Shown here in pieces: positions 50,049 to 58,347 of a DNA stretch of 64,000 bases. The translations under genes were made by a program, and so were the position numbers. The notes beneath the pieces are model-generated. The model was not told the origin of the DNA, did no database searches, and was given only the letters and a program-made list of their open reading frames with translations. Position 1 is the first letter of the stretch. The number at the start of each line of letters is the position of its first letter. This DNA is from Candidatus Lindowbacteria bacterium RIFCSPLOWO2_12_FULL_62_27 (GTDB lineage: Bacteria > Lindowbacteria > 2-12-FULL-62-27), in contig MFPR01000043.1 in the NCBI GenBank assembly GCA_001784175.1, positions 147,309 to 211,308 on the forward strand. Reading direction: 5' to 3'.

Positions 50049-51188
50049 TTATGAAGTAGTTTCGGCCCGCGCGGCGACGGTCCTCTCAATTTCTTTTTCT
50101 CCCAGAAGCGCCGCGCGGATCGCGTCGGCGAACCCTACGGCGTCCCGCGGCCCGGCCGCCGTCACGATCGCACCGTCCCGCGCGACCGGATGCGCCGAAA
50201 TGCGCGCGCCCATCTTTCGGAGGTTCGACAGTTCTGTGTGCCAGGCCACGGCGGTTTTTCGGGACAAAAGATACGCGTTGGCGAGGATCGAAGGCGCTAC
50301 GCAGATCGCCGCGACCACACGTTTTGATTCGTAGGCCCTTCGCGCCAGCGCCTGGCATCGCTTGCACCCCGCCAGCGCCCTCGCGCCCTCCCCGCCGATG
50401 AAGACGACCGCGTCGAACTCGTCCCCCGCATCCGCGTGCGTCACGTCCGGCCGGATTCGCAGGCCCTGCGCGCCCACGCATTCCTCGCGCGACGGCCCCG
50501 CCACCGCGATGTCGGCGCCCCAGCCTTCCAGACGGAGGCGCGGCGCCAGATATTCGCGCTCCTGAAAATCGCGGCCGGCAAGAACAAAAAGAATCTTCTT
50601 TCCACCCAGCGGCATGTCGCCGACCTGCCGGCAAATCCAGACGACGGCGGCCGCCGCATCGTCCCCGACGAAGTCCGGCGCCGGGCCGCCCGCCGCCCGC
50701 TCCGTCTCCGCGCCCTTGCCGGTCCGGACCAGGACGGCTTTCGCGCCGATGTTTCGCGCCGCCTGCAGGTCTTCCGGGCGGTCGCCCACCACAAAACTGT
50801 CTTTGAGCGAAAGTTGATATCGCAGGGCGGCCTGCTCGAAAAGTTGCGTGCTGGGTTTTCGCTCCGCCGCGCCGCGCCGGTGTTCCGGCCGGGCCGAGGC
50901 GGGAAAATGGGGCGCATAAAAAACGGCGTCAAGGTCCGCGTCCTGTTCCTGCAGAACGCGCTTCATGTGATTGTGCGCGCGGAGCAAGTCCATCTCGCTG
51001 AGAACTCCCCGGCCGACACCCGCCTGGTTGGTGACGACGATCCGGCGCAGGCCCCGCTCTTTGAGGAGCGCCAGCGCCTCCGGCACGCCCTTGTAGAAGA
51101 CGACCTGGTCAGGGTCCGAGATGTACTCGGCCTGCGGAACGAGCAGCGTCCCGTCGCGGTCGAAAAAAACGGCCCGCCTATGAATCAT
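50049..51188 (-). CDS. HAD histidinol-phosphatase/GmhB-like domain fused to a DJ-1/PfpI domain
   Basis: A 379-residue fusion. Residues 1-190 are a D,D-heptose bisphosphate phosphatase-type HAD: AVFFDRDGTLL, RIVVTNQAGVGRG, RKPSTQLFEQA and VVGDRPEDLQAARN. Residues about 195-375 are a DJ-1/PfpI domain (KKILFVLAGRDFQEREYLAP, DAVVFIGGEGA), with the nucleophile Cys in VAAICVAPSILANA. DJ-1 enzymes act on glyoxal-modified or small carbonyl substrates. The combination suggests repair or disposal of sugar-phosphate products, but this is inference. It is preceded by another DJ-1-family gene, elbB. Confidence 0.82.
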   Translation of the reverse strand: MIHRRAVFFDRDGTLLVPQAEYISDPDQVVFYKGVPEALALLKERGLRRIVVTNQAGVGRGVLSEMDLLRAHNHMKRVLQEQDADLDAVFYAPHFPASARPEHRRGAAERKPSTQLFEQAALRYQLSLKDSFVVGDRPEDLQAARNIGAKAVLVRTGKGAETERAAGGPAPDFVGDDAAAAVVWICRQVGDMPLGGKKILFVLAGRDFQEREYLAPRLRLEGWGADIAVAGPSREECVGAQGLRIRPDVTHADAGDEFDAVVFIGGEGARALAGCKRCQALARRAYESKRVVAAICVAPSILANAYLLSRKTAVAWHTELSNLRKMGARISAHPVARDGAIVTAAGPRDAVGFADAIRAALLGEKEIERTVAARAETTS

Positions 51189-51223
51189 GCGCTACACGCG
51201 TCCCCGCCGCGCGGGGAATTCGC

Positions 51224-52093
51224 TCAAGCCCGCACCGCTCTCCTTCTCGGGCCTGGCCGCGACGCCCGGCCGCGCGTTCGGCCGGTCTGCCGGTCGCTGC
51301 GCGCGATGGCGGCGACGGCCGAATCGGCCGGCTGCGCCCGGCGCGATCGCGCGACCATGCGCGACACGGCCGAGTCCGACCGCTGGGCAATCCGTCCGGC
51401 CCCGGCGAGGCTTGCCGTCGACGAATCGGCCTGCCGCCGCCCGGCGCGCCGGAGGATCGCCTGAACCAGCCGGTCGATCCCGTCCGCCGCCTCGCTGATT
51501 CGCCCGGCCAGCATGTAGGCGGGCGTGGACACGAGGAGGAGCGACTCGTCGATGACGATCTCGTCCACCTGCGCCTTTTCATGCCGCGCGCCCATGCGCG
51601 CGAGGGTCTGGGCGGTGCCTTCGTCCATCCCGATGGTCAACCGCGGTTTTTCCGCCGCGAACGTTTTGGCGATGACGGCCGGCGCGATGCAGACGGCGCC
51701 GATCGGCTTTTTCGCGTCGAACATCTCCCGCAACAGCCGGTAGACTTCGCCGTCGATCCAGCACCGGTCGCCGTTCCACACAAAGTTCGACAGGTTCTTC
51801 ACCGCGCCGTACCCGCCGGGCAGAATGACCGCATCGAGGTCCGACGCGCGGACCTCGCGGATGTCGCGAATCTGGCCGCGCGCGATGCGCGCCGATTCGA
51901 CCAGGACGTTCCGGGTCTCGTGCGAGACCTGGGCCGTGAGATGATTGATGACTTCGCTCTGATTCTTGTTCGGCGCCATGCACACGGCCTGGGCGCCGGC
52001 CCGGTCGAGCGCGAGGAGCGTCAGGACCGATTCATGGATTTCGGAGCCGTCGAAGACTCCACAGCCGCTAAGGACCACGCCTACGCGTAACAT
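51224..52093 (-). CDS. elbB: ElbB-like DJ-1-family glyoxalase with Arg-rich C-terminal extension
   Basis: Isoprenoid biosynthesis-linked glyoxalase homologue, 289 residues. The first 218 residues match ElbB: VGVVLSGCGVFDGSEIHESV, CMAPNKNQSEVINHL, VILPGGYGAVKNLSNF, and the nucleophile in GAVCIAPAVIAKTF. The family ends near there. The last 70 residues are Arg/Ala/Ser-rich low complexity (AVSRMVARSRRAQPADSAVA), perhaps a read-through extension. The start overlaps the CobW-type gene by 26 bp; the HAD/DJ-1 gene follows. Confidence 0.85.
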   Translation of the reverse strand: MLRVGVVLSGCGVFDGSEIHESVLTLLALDRAGAQAVCMAPNKNQSEVINHLTAQVSHETRNVLVESARIARGQIRDIREVRASDLDAVILPGGYGAVKNLSNFVWNGDRCWIDGEVYRLLREMFDAKKPIGAVCIAPAVIAKTFAAEKPRLTIGMDEGTAQTLARMGARHEKAQVDEIVIDESLLLVSTPAYMLAGRISEAADGIDRLVQAILRRAGRRQADSSTASLAGAGRIAQRSDSAVSRMVARSRRAQPADSAVAAIARSDRQTGRTRGRASRPGPRRRAVRA

Positions 52094-53042
52094 GTGACAA
52101 CACCTCCACGAGTTTTTTGTATTTCTTCAAGATGGCGGATCGATCTATATCCACTCCAATGAAAACCAAAACGTTGTTCCGGCGCCGCGCCTGTTCCTCC
52201 AGGTCCCACACGCCGGTCGAGTACTGCAAGAGCCACGTTTTTCCTTCCATATTCACGTAGCCCTTGACCCGGAACACCCCGTGGGGCAGGGCCTTCAAAA
52301 ATCCGACCAGTCTCTCCCGGTTGAGAGACTCCCGTCGGTCGGACTGGATCACAAACGACACGAACGGATCGGCGTGCGGACGCGCCGCCTGGTCGGCGAT
52401 CTCGCGCTTGCGCGCGGCCACGTCGAGGTCGATCGGCCGCAGCAGCCGCTCGAACCGGCCGCGGCAGTATTCGGTGCGGTAAATGAATACGCGCGGGTTG
52501 ATCTCCCGGATCGCCTTCTCGATCGCCGGCAGCTCCCGCGGTTTCACAAGATCGCATTTGTTGAGAAGCACCACGTCCGCGGTCTTGATCTGGCACACGT
52601 AGTTGTACGCGAACTCCTTCATCAGCCCGAAAAACGCGCGGGCGTCCACCGTACAGATCACCGGCTCGACCGCCGTGCGTTCCTTGAGCGGCGGAATTTC
52701 GTAAAAGGCCTGCAGGATCCGCCCGGGCTCGGCGATGCCCGTCGATTCGATGAGGAGCCGTTTGGGTTTGTATTTTCGGAGCAGCGCCTCCGTCTCCTGG
52801 ACGAAATCGCCCCGAATCTCGCAGCAGATGCAGCCGTTCGTCAGTTCCAGCGTGTTCAGGCCGCGGCGCTTGATCAGGCCGCCGTCGATGCCGACTTCGC
52901 CCAGCTCGTTCACCAGGACCGCCACCTTGCCGTCAAAGAGTTTGCCCTCGAGCGCGTTTCGGAGGAACGTGGTTTTGCCGGAACCGAGAAAGCCGGTCAC
53001 GAGGTGGACCAGAGCGGGCTTGACCGGTTGTCGCGCCATCAC
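52068..53042 (-). CDS. COG0523/CobW-family GTPase (metal chaperone type)
   Basis: G3E GTPase of 324 residues. Walker A GFLGSGKTTFL, the metal-binding CxCC motif in LTNGCICCEIRGD, IESTGIAEPGRI and the guanine-specificity motif LLNKCDL. The CobW C-terminal domain includes PHGVFRVKGYVNMEGKTWLL. Family members deliver zinc, cobalt or other metals to enzymes. The adjacent dihydropyrimidinase is a dinuclear-metal enzyme and a plausible client, but that is inference. GAGGGG precedes the ATG. Confidence 0.9.
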   Translation of the reverse strand: MMARQPVKPALVHLVTGFLGSGKTTFLRNALEGKLFDGKVAVLVNELGEVGIDGGLIKRRGLNTLELTNGCICCEIRGDFVQETEALLRKYKPKRLLIESTGIAEPGRILQAFYEIPPLKERTAVEPVICTVDARAFFGLMKEFAYNYVCQIKTADVVLLNKCDLVKPRELPAIEKAIREINPRVFIYRTEYCRGRFERLLRPIDLDVAARKREIADQAARPHADPFVSFVIQSDRRESLNRERLVGFLKALPHGVFRVKGYVNMEGKTWLLQYSTGVWDLEEQARRRNNVLVFIGVDIDRSAILKKYKKLVEVLSHVTRRRGP

Positions 53043-53082
53043 CCCTCACGCCCCCCTCTCCCACGCCGCCTTCCGCCGGCCG

Positions 53083-54477
53083 TTACAGCTTTCCGCCGGG
53101 CTTGCGCGGTATGAACCGGCCGTATCCCCGGCGCCCGACAAATTGGTGGTCCCGCACGACCACCGCGCCGCGGCAGAGGGTTGTCTCCGGAAAGCCGTAC
53201 ATGTCCATGCCCTGGTAGGGCGACCAGTCGCAGTTCGTGGCGAGTTCCTTGTAATCGATTTTCTTGTGCGCCTTGGGGTCGATGACGATCACGTCCGCGT
53301 CGCTTCCGGCCGCCAGCGCCCCTTTGCGCGGGTGGAGGCCCATGAGTTTCGCGGGGTTGGTGGAGCAGAGGGTGACGGCGTGGTTCACGTCGAACTTTTT
53401 CTTGCGCACGCCGAACGTGTAAATCGCGGGCCACATGGTCTCGACGCCGGGCAGTCCGAAGGGAATCCGCCGAAAATCGCCGCCCCACATGGCCTTCTGC
53501 TTGGTCGTGAATGTGCACGTGTCCGTCGCGATCGTCGAAACCTCGCCGTTCTTCAGACCCTTCCACAGGCGCTCGTTGTCCTTTTTCTTCTTGATCTGCG
53601 GGCACGTCGCGTACCAGTGGCCTTTCTCGCGGTCCTTGAAGACCTCGTCGTTCAGCACGAGATACTGCGGGCACGTTTCGGCGTAGACGTGGACGCCGCG
53701 CGACTTGGCGGCCTTCACCAAATCCGCGCCTTCGCCGGTCGACATGTGCACGATGTAGAGCGTGCCGCCGGTCTGCTCGGTCCACATGATCGCGCGCTGG
53801 ATCGCCTCGGCCTCGACAAAGTTCGGCCGGGACAGCGCATGGCCGTAGGCGCCGACCTTGTCCATCTCTTTGACGTACCGGCCGATCAGCACGTTGAGGA
53901 CGCGTTCGGACTCGGCGTGGACGAGAATCTTGGCGCCGAAATCCCGCGTGTACTCGAGCGCGGCGTACATGGCGGCGTCGTCGCTCTGCCAGCCTTCCTT
54001 TTCATAAATCATGAACATCTTGTAGGTCGGCACGCCCGCGTCGATCATCTTCTTGACCTCGGCCGCCGCCTGGTCGGTCCACTGGATCACGATGCCGTGC
54101 AGGCCGTAATCGACGGCCACCTTGTCCCGCGCCTCCGCCATCCGGCGCTCAAACCCGGCGTACATGCCCTTTTCCTTGTCCTGCGTCGCGTAGTCGATCA
54201 CGGTGGTGACGCCGCCGCGCGCGGCCGCGCGCGTGCCGGATTCGAAATCGTCGGAAGACACGGTGCCGCAGAACGGCAACTGCAGATGAACGTGCACGTC
54301 GATCATCCCGGGCAACACCAGCTTGCCCGCGGCGTCAATGATCGTCGCGCCGTCCGGCGACAGGTTCTTCGCGATCTTCGCGATCTTCTCGCCCTTGATG
54401 GCGACATCGGCGACTTTGCTCTCCGCGCCGGTATGAACGGTCCCGCCTTTGATGATGGTGTCGAACTGTCTGGCCAT
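53083..54477 (-). CDS. hydA: Dihydropyrimidinase/hydantoinase
   Basis: Dinuclear-zinc amidohydrolase of 464 residues that opens dihydropyrimidine or hydantoin rings. The metal motif is GMIDVHVHLQLPFCG. The Lys that becomes carboxylated is in VPTYKMFMIY. Further ligands lie in KILVHAESE and LYIVHMSTGEGA, and the final Asp in TIATDTCTF. It is transcribed with the CobW-type gene from a promoter at 54514-54543. No other pyrimidine-catabolism genes are in the window. Confidence 0.93.
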   Translation of the reverse strand: MARQFDTIIKGGTVHTGAESKVADVAIKGEKIAKIAKNLSPDGATIIDAAGKLVLPGMIDVHVHLQLPFCGTVSSDDFESGTRAAARGGVTTVIDYATQDKEKGMYAGFERRMAEARDKVAVDYGLHGIVIQWTDQAAAEVKKMIDAGVPTYKMFMIYEKEGWQSDDAAMYAALEYTRDFGAKILVHAESERVLNVLIGRYVKEMDKVGAYGHALSRPNFVEAEAIQRAIMWTEQTGGTLYIVHMSTGEGADLVKAAKSRGVHVYAETCPQYLVLNDEVFKDREKGHWYATCPQIKKKKDNERLWKGLKNGEVSTIATDTCTFTTKQKAMWGGDFRRIPFGLPGVETMWPAIYTFGVRKKKFDVNHAVTLCSTNPAKLMGLHPRKGALAAGSDADVIVIDPKAHKKIDYKELATNCDWSPYQGMDMYGFPETTLCRGAVVVRDHQFVGRRGYGRFIPRKPGGKL

Positions 54478-54513
54478 CGGTCTGCCACCCCCCTTGGGTT
54501 TGTTAGGACCCCC

Positions 54514-54543
54514 AGCCTACATGGAGGGCGGATGGGCTGTCAA
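54514..54543 (-). promoter_or_regulatory. Promoter of the hydA-cobW-elbB unit
   Basis: On the minus strand: TTGACA (54538-54543), an 18-nt spacer, TAGGCT (54514-54519). The leader is about 30 nt and a GGGGGGTGG precedes the ATG, so unlike several neighbours this unit has a conventional leader. Confidence 0.6.
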
Positions 54544-54550
54544 CCACAAG

Positions 54551-55084
54551 TTAGAGGGCGATCAGATTGAACGCCAGGTGACAGACCCCGCAGGAGGAGT
54601 AGATCGGAATGATGCCGACGGCGATGTGGTCCGAATAGTGCTTCATCCACTCGTCGGTCGACATCACCTGCGGCGTGGATATCTGGGCCATCATACCCAT
54701 GTGAACGAGGCGTGTCTGCATGCCGCTCACAACTTCCTCGCCGATCATCAGCAGCGCGAATCGCGTGTCTTTCTCGGTGAGATTCGCGCGCTTCGGCGTC
54801 ATGTAGCGCGCGATGCGCGACGCCATGCGCTTGTCGATGTCCAGCGCCGCAAATCCCCGCACGGGCCCGCTGAACTGGCTCGTCACGATCATCCCGTCCG
54901 GCCGCCATCCGTCCGGAATGGCGAACAGGTGGCTGCGCCGGATGTAGCCCAGATTGAGGTGATTGAAACTGGCCGTCAGCGAATCCATATAGGCATTCAA
55001 CTCGGCGGCTGAAAGGGGTCGGATCTGCGCCTCCAGCCGGGGCACGGCGCACTCGGTCTTTTCCAAAGTCGGATCAGAAAACAT
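54551..55084 (-). CDS. CheX-like chemotaxis phosphatase-fold protein
   Basis: A 177-residue protein resembling CheX/CheC-type proteins: NAYMDSLTASFNHLNLGYIR, GPVRGFAALDIDKRMASRIA, and MIGEEVVSGMQTRLVHMG at the position of the catalytic Glu-x3-Asn-type helix. The second catalytic residue appears to be Gln or Ser rather than Asn, so activity is uncertain. AAAGGAGG lies 9 nt before the ATG. No chemotaxis genes are adjacent. It is preceded by a 67-residue partner. Confidence 0.6.
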   Translation of the reverse strand: MFSDPTLEKTECAVPRLEAQIRPLSAAELNAYMDSLTASFNHLNLGYIRRSHLFAIPDGWRPDGMIVTSQFSGPVRGFAALDIDKRMASRIARYMTPKRANLTEKDTRFALLMIGEEVVSGMQTRLVHMGMMAQISTPQVMSTDEWMKHYSDHIAVGIIPIYSSCGVCHLAFNLIAL

Positions 55085-55099
55085 GGCGATGGCCTCCTT

Positions 55100-55303
55100 T
55101 CACGAAGCAAGTGGTTTCATGTCCGCTGCCGGGCGCAAGCCCGCCCCCATCGCAGATCCTCGCATCGAAAACGCGCGGCGGATCAGCACCGTCGAAAATC
55201 CCTTCATGACAACTTTCACCACCGGATGCGGATGCCGCTGAAACACGTTCACGTGCTCAATCAGCCGATCTATGATGTAACTTTTGTGTTCGAAACTGTT
55301 CAT
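55100..55303 (-). CDS. Small conserved-looking protein upstream of the CheX-like gene
   Basis: A 67-residue protein, basic and partly helical (MNSFEHKSYIIDRLIEHVNV, then VVKVVMKGFSTVLIRRAF). No domain is recognised. The start at 55303 is supported by AAAGGAGG 8 nt upstream. It ends 15 bp before the CheX-like gene, so the two probably form an operon. Confidence 0.5.
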   Translation of the reverse strand: MNSFEHKSYIIDRLIEHVNVFQRHPHPVVKVVMKGFSTVLIRRAFSMRGSAMGAGLRPAADMKPLAS

Positions 55304-55564
55304 GTCCGTTGCCTCCTTTTGTCTTCTGCTGTGTAATAGAGCAACGCGCGTACCGGATGCGTCCCCGGAACGGAATTGTTTATAATTCATTTCTGCTCTT
55401 AATGTTACAAATCGGCGTCACCGCCCGGCTTAAGTCTGCGAACGTATAAGAAACAAGACATTTGTTTCAGTAAATTGTACGCTGCCCGCCCATCGCCTTT
55501 CTCGTGGCGCCTCCTGACCCCACGCCCTATTAAGACAAATGGAAACGCTCCGAACCGACTCCGC
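55304..55564. other. Intergenic region between the CheX-like unit and the PIN toxin gene
   Basis: AT-richer than its surroundings. It holds the Shine-Dalgarno of the small minus-strand gene and a TATAAA near 55379-55384 (minus strand) that may be its -10. No further gene is supported; a 68-codon minus-strand frame here has no recognisable features. Confidence 0.4.
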
Positions 55565-55592
55565 TTGACAAGAGCCACATTTTGATTACAAT
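55565..55592 (+). promoter_or_regulatory. Promoter of the PIN/UPF0175 toxin-antitoxin pair
   Basis: TTGACA (55565-55570), a 16-nt spacer, TACAAT (55587-55592). The predicted start is near 55600, leaving 4-13 nt before the GTG 55604 or ATG 55613. No Shine-Dalgarno is seen. Confidence 0.6.
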
Positions 55593-55612
55593 TAGTTACA
55601 GACGTGCGCACA

Positions 55613-56116
55613 ATGAAACTTGTGGTGGCGGACGCTTCATCGCTGATATTGTTGGCGAAGGCCGGCGTGATGGATGAGGTCTGCGGATCGTTTGAGGTTC
55701 ATATCGAGGAATCGGTTTTCGAGGAATGTTGTTCGACCGATTCTCTGGAGAGATATCCGGATTCCGCGGCGATCAAGCGGTTGTGCGACCGGGGGCGCAT
55801 CAGGCGCGCGTCGGCCGCTGCCGCGCCCGAATTGCCGTTTCGGCTCGGCCGCGGAGAGTCGGCCGCCATCGCGCTCGCCGTCAAACTCAAAGCGGACGCA
55901 TTGCTGACGGACGACGGCAAGGCCATCAAGGCTTGCCGGTTTCTGTCGATTCCCTACACGACTTCGCCGCAGGTTCTGATCGATCTTGTCCGATTCAGGA
56001 AGATATCGGTCGATCGCGCGCGTTCGGCGATGAATTGCCTCCGGCTGGCGGGCCGGTACAAGGAAATCATCATTACGCAGTATCTGTTGATGCTGGGAAA
56101 GGAGGCGGAGAAATGA
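55613..56116 (+). CDS. PIN-domain toxin (DUF3368-like)
   Basis: Probable Mg-dependent ribonuclease toxin of 167 residues. The PIN acidic residues are visible: first Asp in VVADASSLILLAKAG, Glu in SVFEECC, Glu in GRGESAAIALAVKL, and Asp pair in ALLTDDGKAIKACR. This matches the DUF3368 group, which pairs with UPF0175 proteins, as here. ATG 55613 is preferred because the family begins M-x-VVADAS. The stop overlaps the antitoxin start (ATGA). Confidence 0.85.
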   Translation: MKLVVADASSLILLAKAGVMDEVCGSFEVHIEESVFEECCSTDSLERYPDSAAIKRLCDRGRIRRASAAAAPELPFRLGRGESAAIALAVKLKADALLTDDGKAIKACRFLSIPYTTSPQVLIDLVRFRKISVDRARSAMNCLRLAGRYKEIIITQYLLMLGKEAEK

Positions 56117-56436
56117 ACAAACCGGTGACCGTTCGACTGCCTGCGCAACTCCTCGGCGAAATCGGCCGGCTTGCCAGGCGCGAGGGAACGAACAAGGGGA
56201 CGATGGTGCGGGAACTTATGGAAGAGGCAGTCCATGCGCGCCGGACGGCCGCGGTTTTGAAAGACTATCGTGAAGGACGCCTGTCGGAGGGCGAGGCCTG
56301 CAGGGAATTGCGTCTTGACCGATGGGATTTTCTAACCCTGCTTTCGGAAAGAAATCTGGACAGAAATGTCGCCCTCGAAGATGCCCTGAATGCGCGGTCC
56401 CTGTCTGCCGGAAGACCCGGCGACAGGTACCGATGA
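56113..56436 (+). CDS. UPF0175-family antitoxin
   Basis: A 107-residue protein. The N-terminal ribbon-helix-helix (PVTVRLPAQLLGEIGRLARR) would bind DNA. The C-terminal UPF0175 motif follows: LKDYREGRLSEGEACRELRL, then RWDFLTLLSERN. It is coupled to the toxin by ATGA with GGAGGCGGAG as ribosome-binding site. Antitoxin genes of this pair often come first; here the toxin is first. Confidence 0.85.
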   Translation: MNKPVTVRLPAQLLGEIGRLARREGTNKGTMVRELMEEAVHARRTAAVLKDYREGRLSEGEACRELRLDRWDFLTLLSERNLDRNVALEDALNARSLSAGRPGDRYR

Positions 56437-56461
56437 CGCCCATGTCATGCCACGCTGACCT

Positions 56462-56508
56462 ATACGGTTGATGTCGCGACCGCTTTGTTTCAGGCGGTCA
56501 AACCGTAT
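56462..56508. repeat. Nested hairpin downstream of the toxin-antitoxin pair
   Basis: Outer stem ATACGGTT/AACCGTAT and inner stem GACCGC/GCGGTC with a 10-nt loop, separated by an 8-nt asymmetric bulge. No T-run follows immediately. It could end the toxin-antitoxin transcript or be a relic of a mobile element next to the tRNA. Confidence 0.5.
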
Positions 56509-56619
56509 CTGGTCGCGCCGGTAGCGGACCTGAAACTGTACCCAACGGGCGAAATAATTCATCGGATTTTTTTCACGGGAATCTGTAAGTTGCTGATGCC
56601 CCCATGATATACAGCTTGC

Positions 56620-56704
56620 GGAGAGGTGTCCGAGTGGACTAAGGAGCACGACTCGAAATCGTGTGACCCTCGCGGGTCCGTGGGTTCAAATCCCACCCTC
56701 TCCG
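56620..56704 (+). tRNA. tRNA-Ser (CGA)
   Basis: A complete class II cloverleaf. Acceptor GGAGAGG pairs with CCTCTCC, discriminator G. The anticodon stem CACGA/TCGTG encloses loop CTCGAAA with anticodon CGA. There is a long variable arm GACCCTCGCGGGTC and a T-arm GTGGG-TTCAAAT-CCCAC. CCA is not encoded. It reads UCG codons, common in this GC-rich genome. Its flanks are accessory genes, so it could be an integration site. Confidence 0.95.
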
Positions 56705-56717
56705 AGTACTGCGGCGC

Positions 56718-57101
56718 TCACGATTCCTTCTCTGATAACAGCAATTTAATTTTGTCCATCAGCGCCCGGTCTTCGGCGCCTTTGATAAATAAATCGATCG
56801 CGCCGGCCGCCAAGGCACGGTCTCGGACGTCGGGACTTTGCTGGGAAGTATAAATCAGAATCGGCAGTCCGGTTAATGTCGGAATATGGGCCAGACTCAC
56901 TATGAAGTCGAGACCGCTCAGCCAGCCTGGCATGTTGATGTCGAGGACGATCAAGTCCGGCCGGTTCCTGGTCGTCGACCACTGACCCTTGACCGGCGTG
57001 GTTTCGCCGTCCGCCTCGTATCCCGCTTCCTCCAATCGGCCTTTGAGAACGTCAATCAGGTCCTGCTCGTCGTCGATGATCAGGATTCGTTTTTTAGCCA
57101 T
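56718..57101 (-). CDS. Single-domain response regulator
   Basis: A 127-residue CheY-like receiver with no output domain. RILIIDDEQDLIDVL carries the acidic pocket, DLIVLDINMPGW the phospho-acceptor Asp (about 53), LIYTSQQ the switch Thr/Ser and DLFIKGAED the conserved Lys. Its start overlaps the end of the histidine kinase gene by 8 bp, so the pair is co-translated. Confidence 0.93.
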   Translation of the reverse strand: MAKKRILIIDDEQDLIDVLKGRLEEAGYEADGETTPVKGQWSTTRNRPDLIVLDINMPGWLSGLDFIVSLAHIPTLTGLPILIYTSQQSPDVRDRALAAGAIDLFIKGAEDRALMDKIKLLLSEKES

Positions 57102-58290
57102 GTTTTGGAAGCCTCACAACAAAATTTGCCCCCGGCCGGCCGCCTCGGTCTGTCGCCTGGACGGTTCCGCCATGCGATTCGACAATACCTTTCACGATCG
57201 ACAATCCCAGGCCGCTGCCGGATTTGTTCTGGTCCGGCATCTGCTTGCCCCGATAAAACTTATCAAACAACTTGGGCAGGTCGTTCTCGTCGACTCCCGG
57301 ACCGTCGTCTTCAACCCAAATCAGGCATTCTCTCTCCTCGTCCACCACCCGCACCTCAACTTTCGACGCGGCAAAGCGGATGGCGTTTCGAACCAGATTT
57401 GTAATGACCTGTTCCATGCGGTCGGAATCAATGTTGAGGACAATCCCGGGCGCGGCGTCCACGGACGGATATTGAAGCCGGATGCCGCGCTCTTCGGCCG
57501 TCGGCGCGAGGGATTGGCACGCAGAACGGACGGGCTCATGAATGTCGGTCAATTGCGGTCGCAGCGAAAAACGGCCGCCTTCGAGCTTCATGAGATCGAC
57601 CAAGTCGGCCGTGAGATGCTGGAGTCTCGCCGCACTTCGATGAATCATGCCCAGATATTTGGCTTGCTTCTCATTGGGCGCGTCGATGGTTCCTTTCAAA
57701 AGGTCGACGGCGCCCGCCGCAACAGCGATCGGCGAGTTTAACTCATGGGTCACCATGAACATAAAATCACTTTTCATTTTGTCGAGTCTCTCGCGTTCCG
57801 CGACCATTTGGTTGAAATGAGAGGCCAGGATCTCGAACTCATCGCCGGAACGGATGTCCACCCTCTGCACGGGGTCCCCCCGGTTCACACGGTCGGTTGC
57901 CGAGACAAGTTGATCAATGGGCCGCACGACGCTTCGGGTGATGAAATAGACGCTGAATGCGCCGACGATGACTCCGCCTAGAATCAAGGCCAGAATCCGA
58001 CGCTCCGTCCGGTCAGCCGTTCGATGGGCGGCCTGTTCGGCCGAAACCAGGTTGCTTCTGATTTTGACCCGGATTTGTTCGTTTAGTTTCGAGTCGATTT
58101 CTCGCTGATCGTCGATGCCAATTTCCATCTCGTGGGAGGCGGCATTCCGCGGCTCCTTGATTTCGACGAGCTCCGTAAACCTGTCGTGAACAGATCGTAT
58201 CCCCAGTTGAGCAAATATCCCCAGGAATACAAACAGGAACAAAAGAACACCAACAGCCAGCAACAATTTACGTCGTATTCCGAAGCGCAT
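57094..58290 (-). CDS. Membrane sensor histidine kinase
   Basis: A 398-residue transmembrane kinase: helix 1 (about 7-30), a short periplasmic or extracytoplasmic region, helix 2 (about 100-120), HAMP (SVVRPIDQLVSATDRVNRGD), HisKA with phospho-His in FMFMVTHELNSPIAVAAG, and HATPase_c boxes NLVRNAIRFAA, VEDDGPGVDENDL and GSGLGLSIVKGIVESHGG. ATG 58290 is preferred over the in-frame ATG at 58299, because an AAAGG lies 7 nt before it. It is paired with the single-domain regulator downstream. Confidence 0.93.
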   Translation of the reverse strand: MRFGIRRKLLLAVGVLLFLFVFLGIFAQLGIRSVHDRFTELVEIKEPRNAASHEMEIGIDDQREIDSKLNEQIRVKIRSNLVSAEQAAHRTADRTERRILALILGGVIVGAFSVYFITRSVVRPIDQLVSATDRVNRGDPVQRVDIRSGDEFEILASHFNQMVAERERLDKMKSDFMFMVTHELNSPIAVAAGAVDLLKGTIDAPNEKQAKYLGMIHRSAARLQHLTADLVDLMKLEGGRFSLRPQLTDIHEPVRSACQSLAPTAEERGIRLQYPSVDAAPGIVLNIDSDRMEQVITNLVRNAIRFAASKVEVRVVDEERECLIWVEDDGPGVDENDLPKLFDKFYRGKQMPDQNKSGSGLGLSIVKGIVESHGGTVQATDRGGRPGANFVVRLPKHG

Positions 58291-58347
58291 GATGATCATC
58301 CTTTAGTGGATTGGCCGCTCTTTTTAGAAACGCTCCGACAAACGGTG

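Noticed and set aside
55405-55611. A 68-codon minus-strand frame in the region before the PIN gene
   Set aside because: It covers the PIN promoter, is basic and featureless, and has no ribosome-binding site.
56332-56649. A 105-codon minus-strand frame overlapping the antitoxin gene and the tRNA
   Set aside because: It runs into the tRNA and across a strong nested hairpin, with no ribosome-binding site and no recognised domain.
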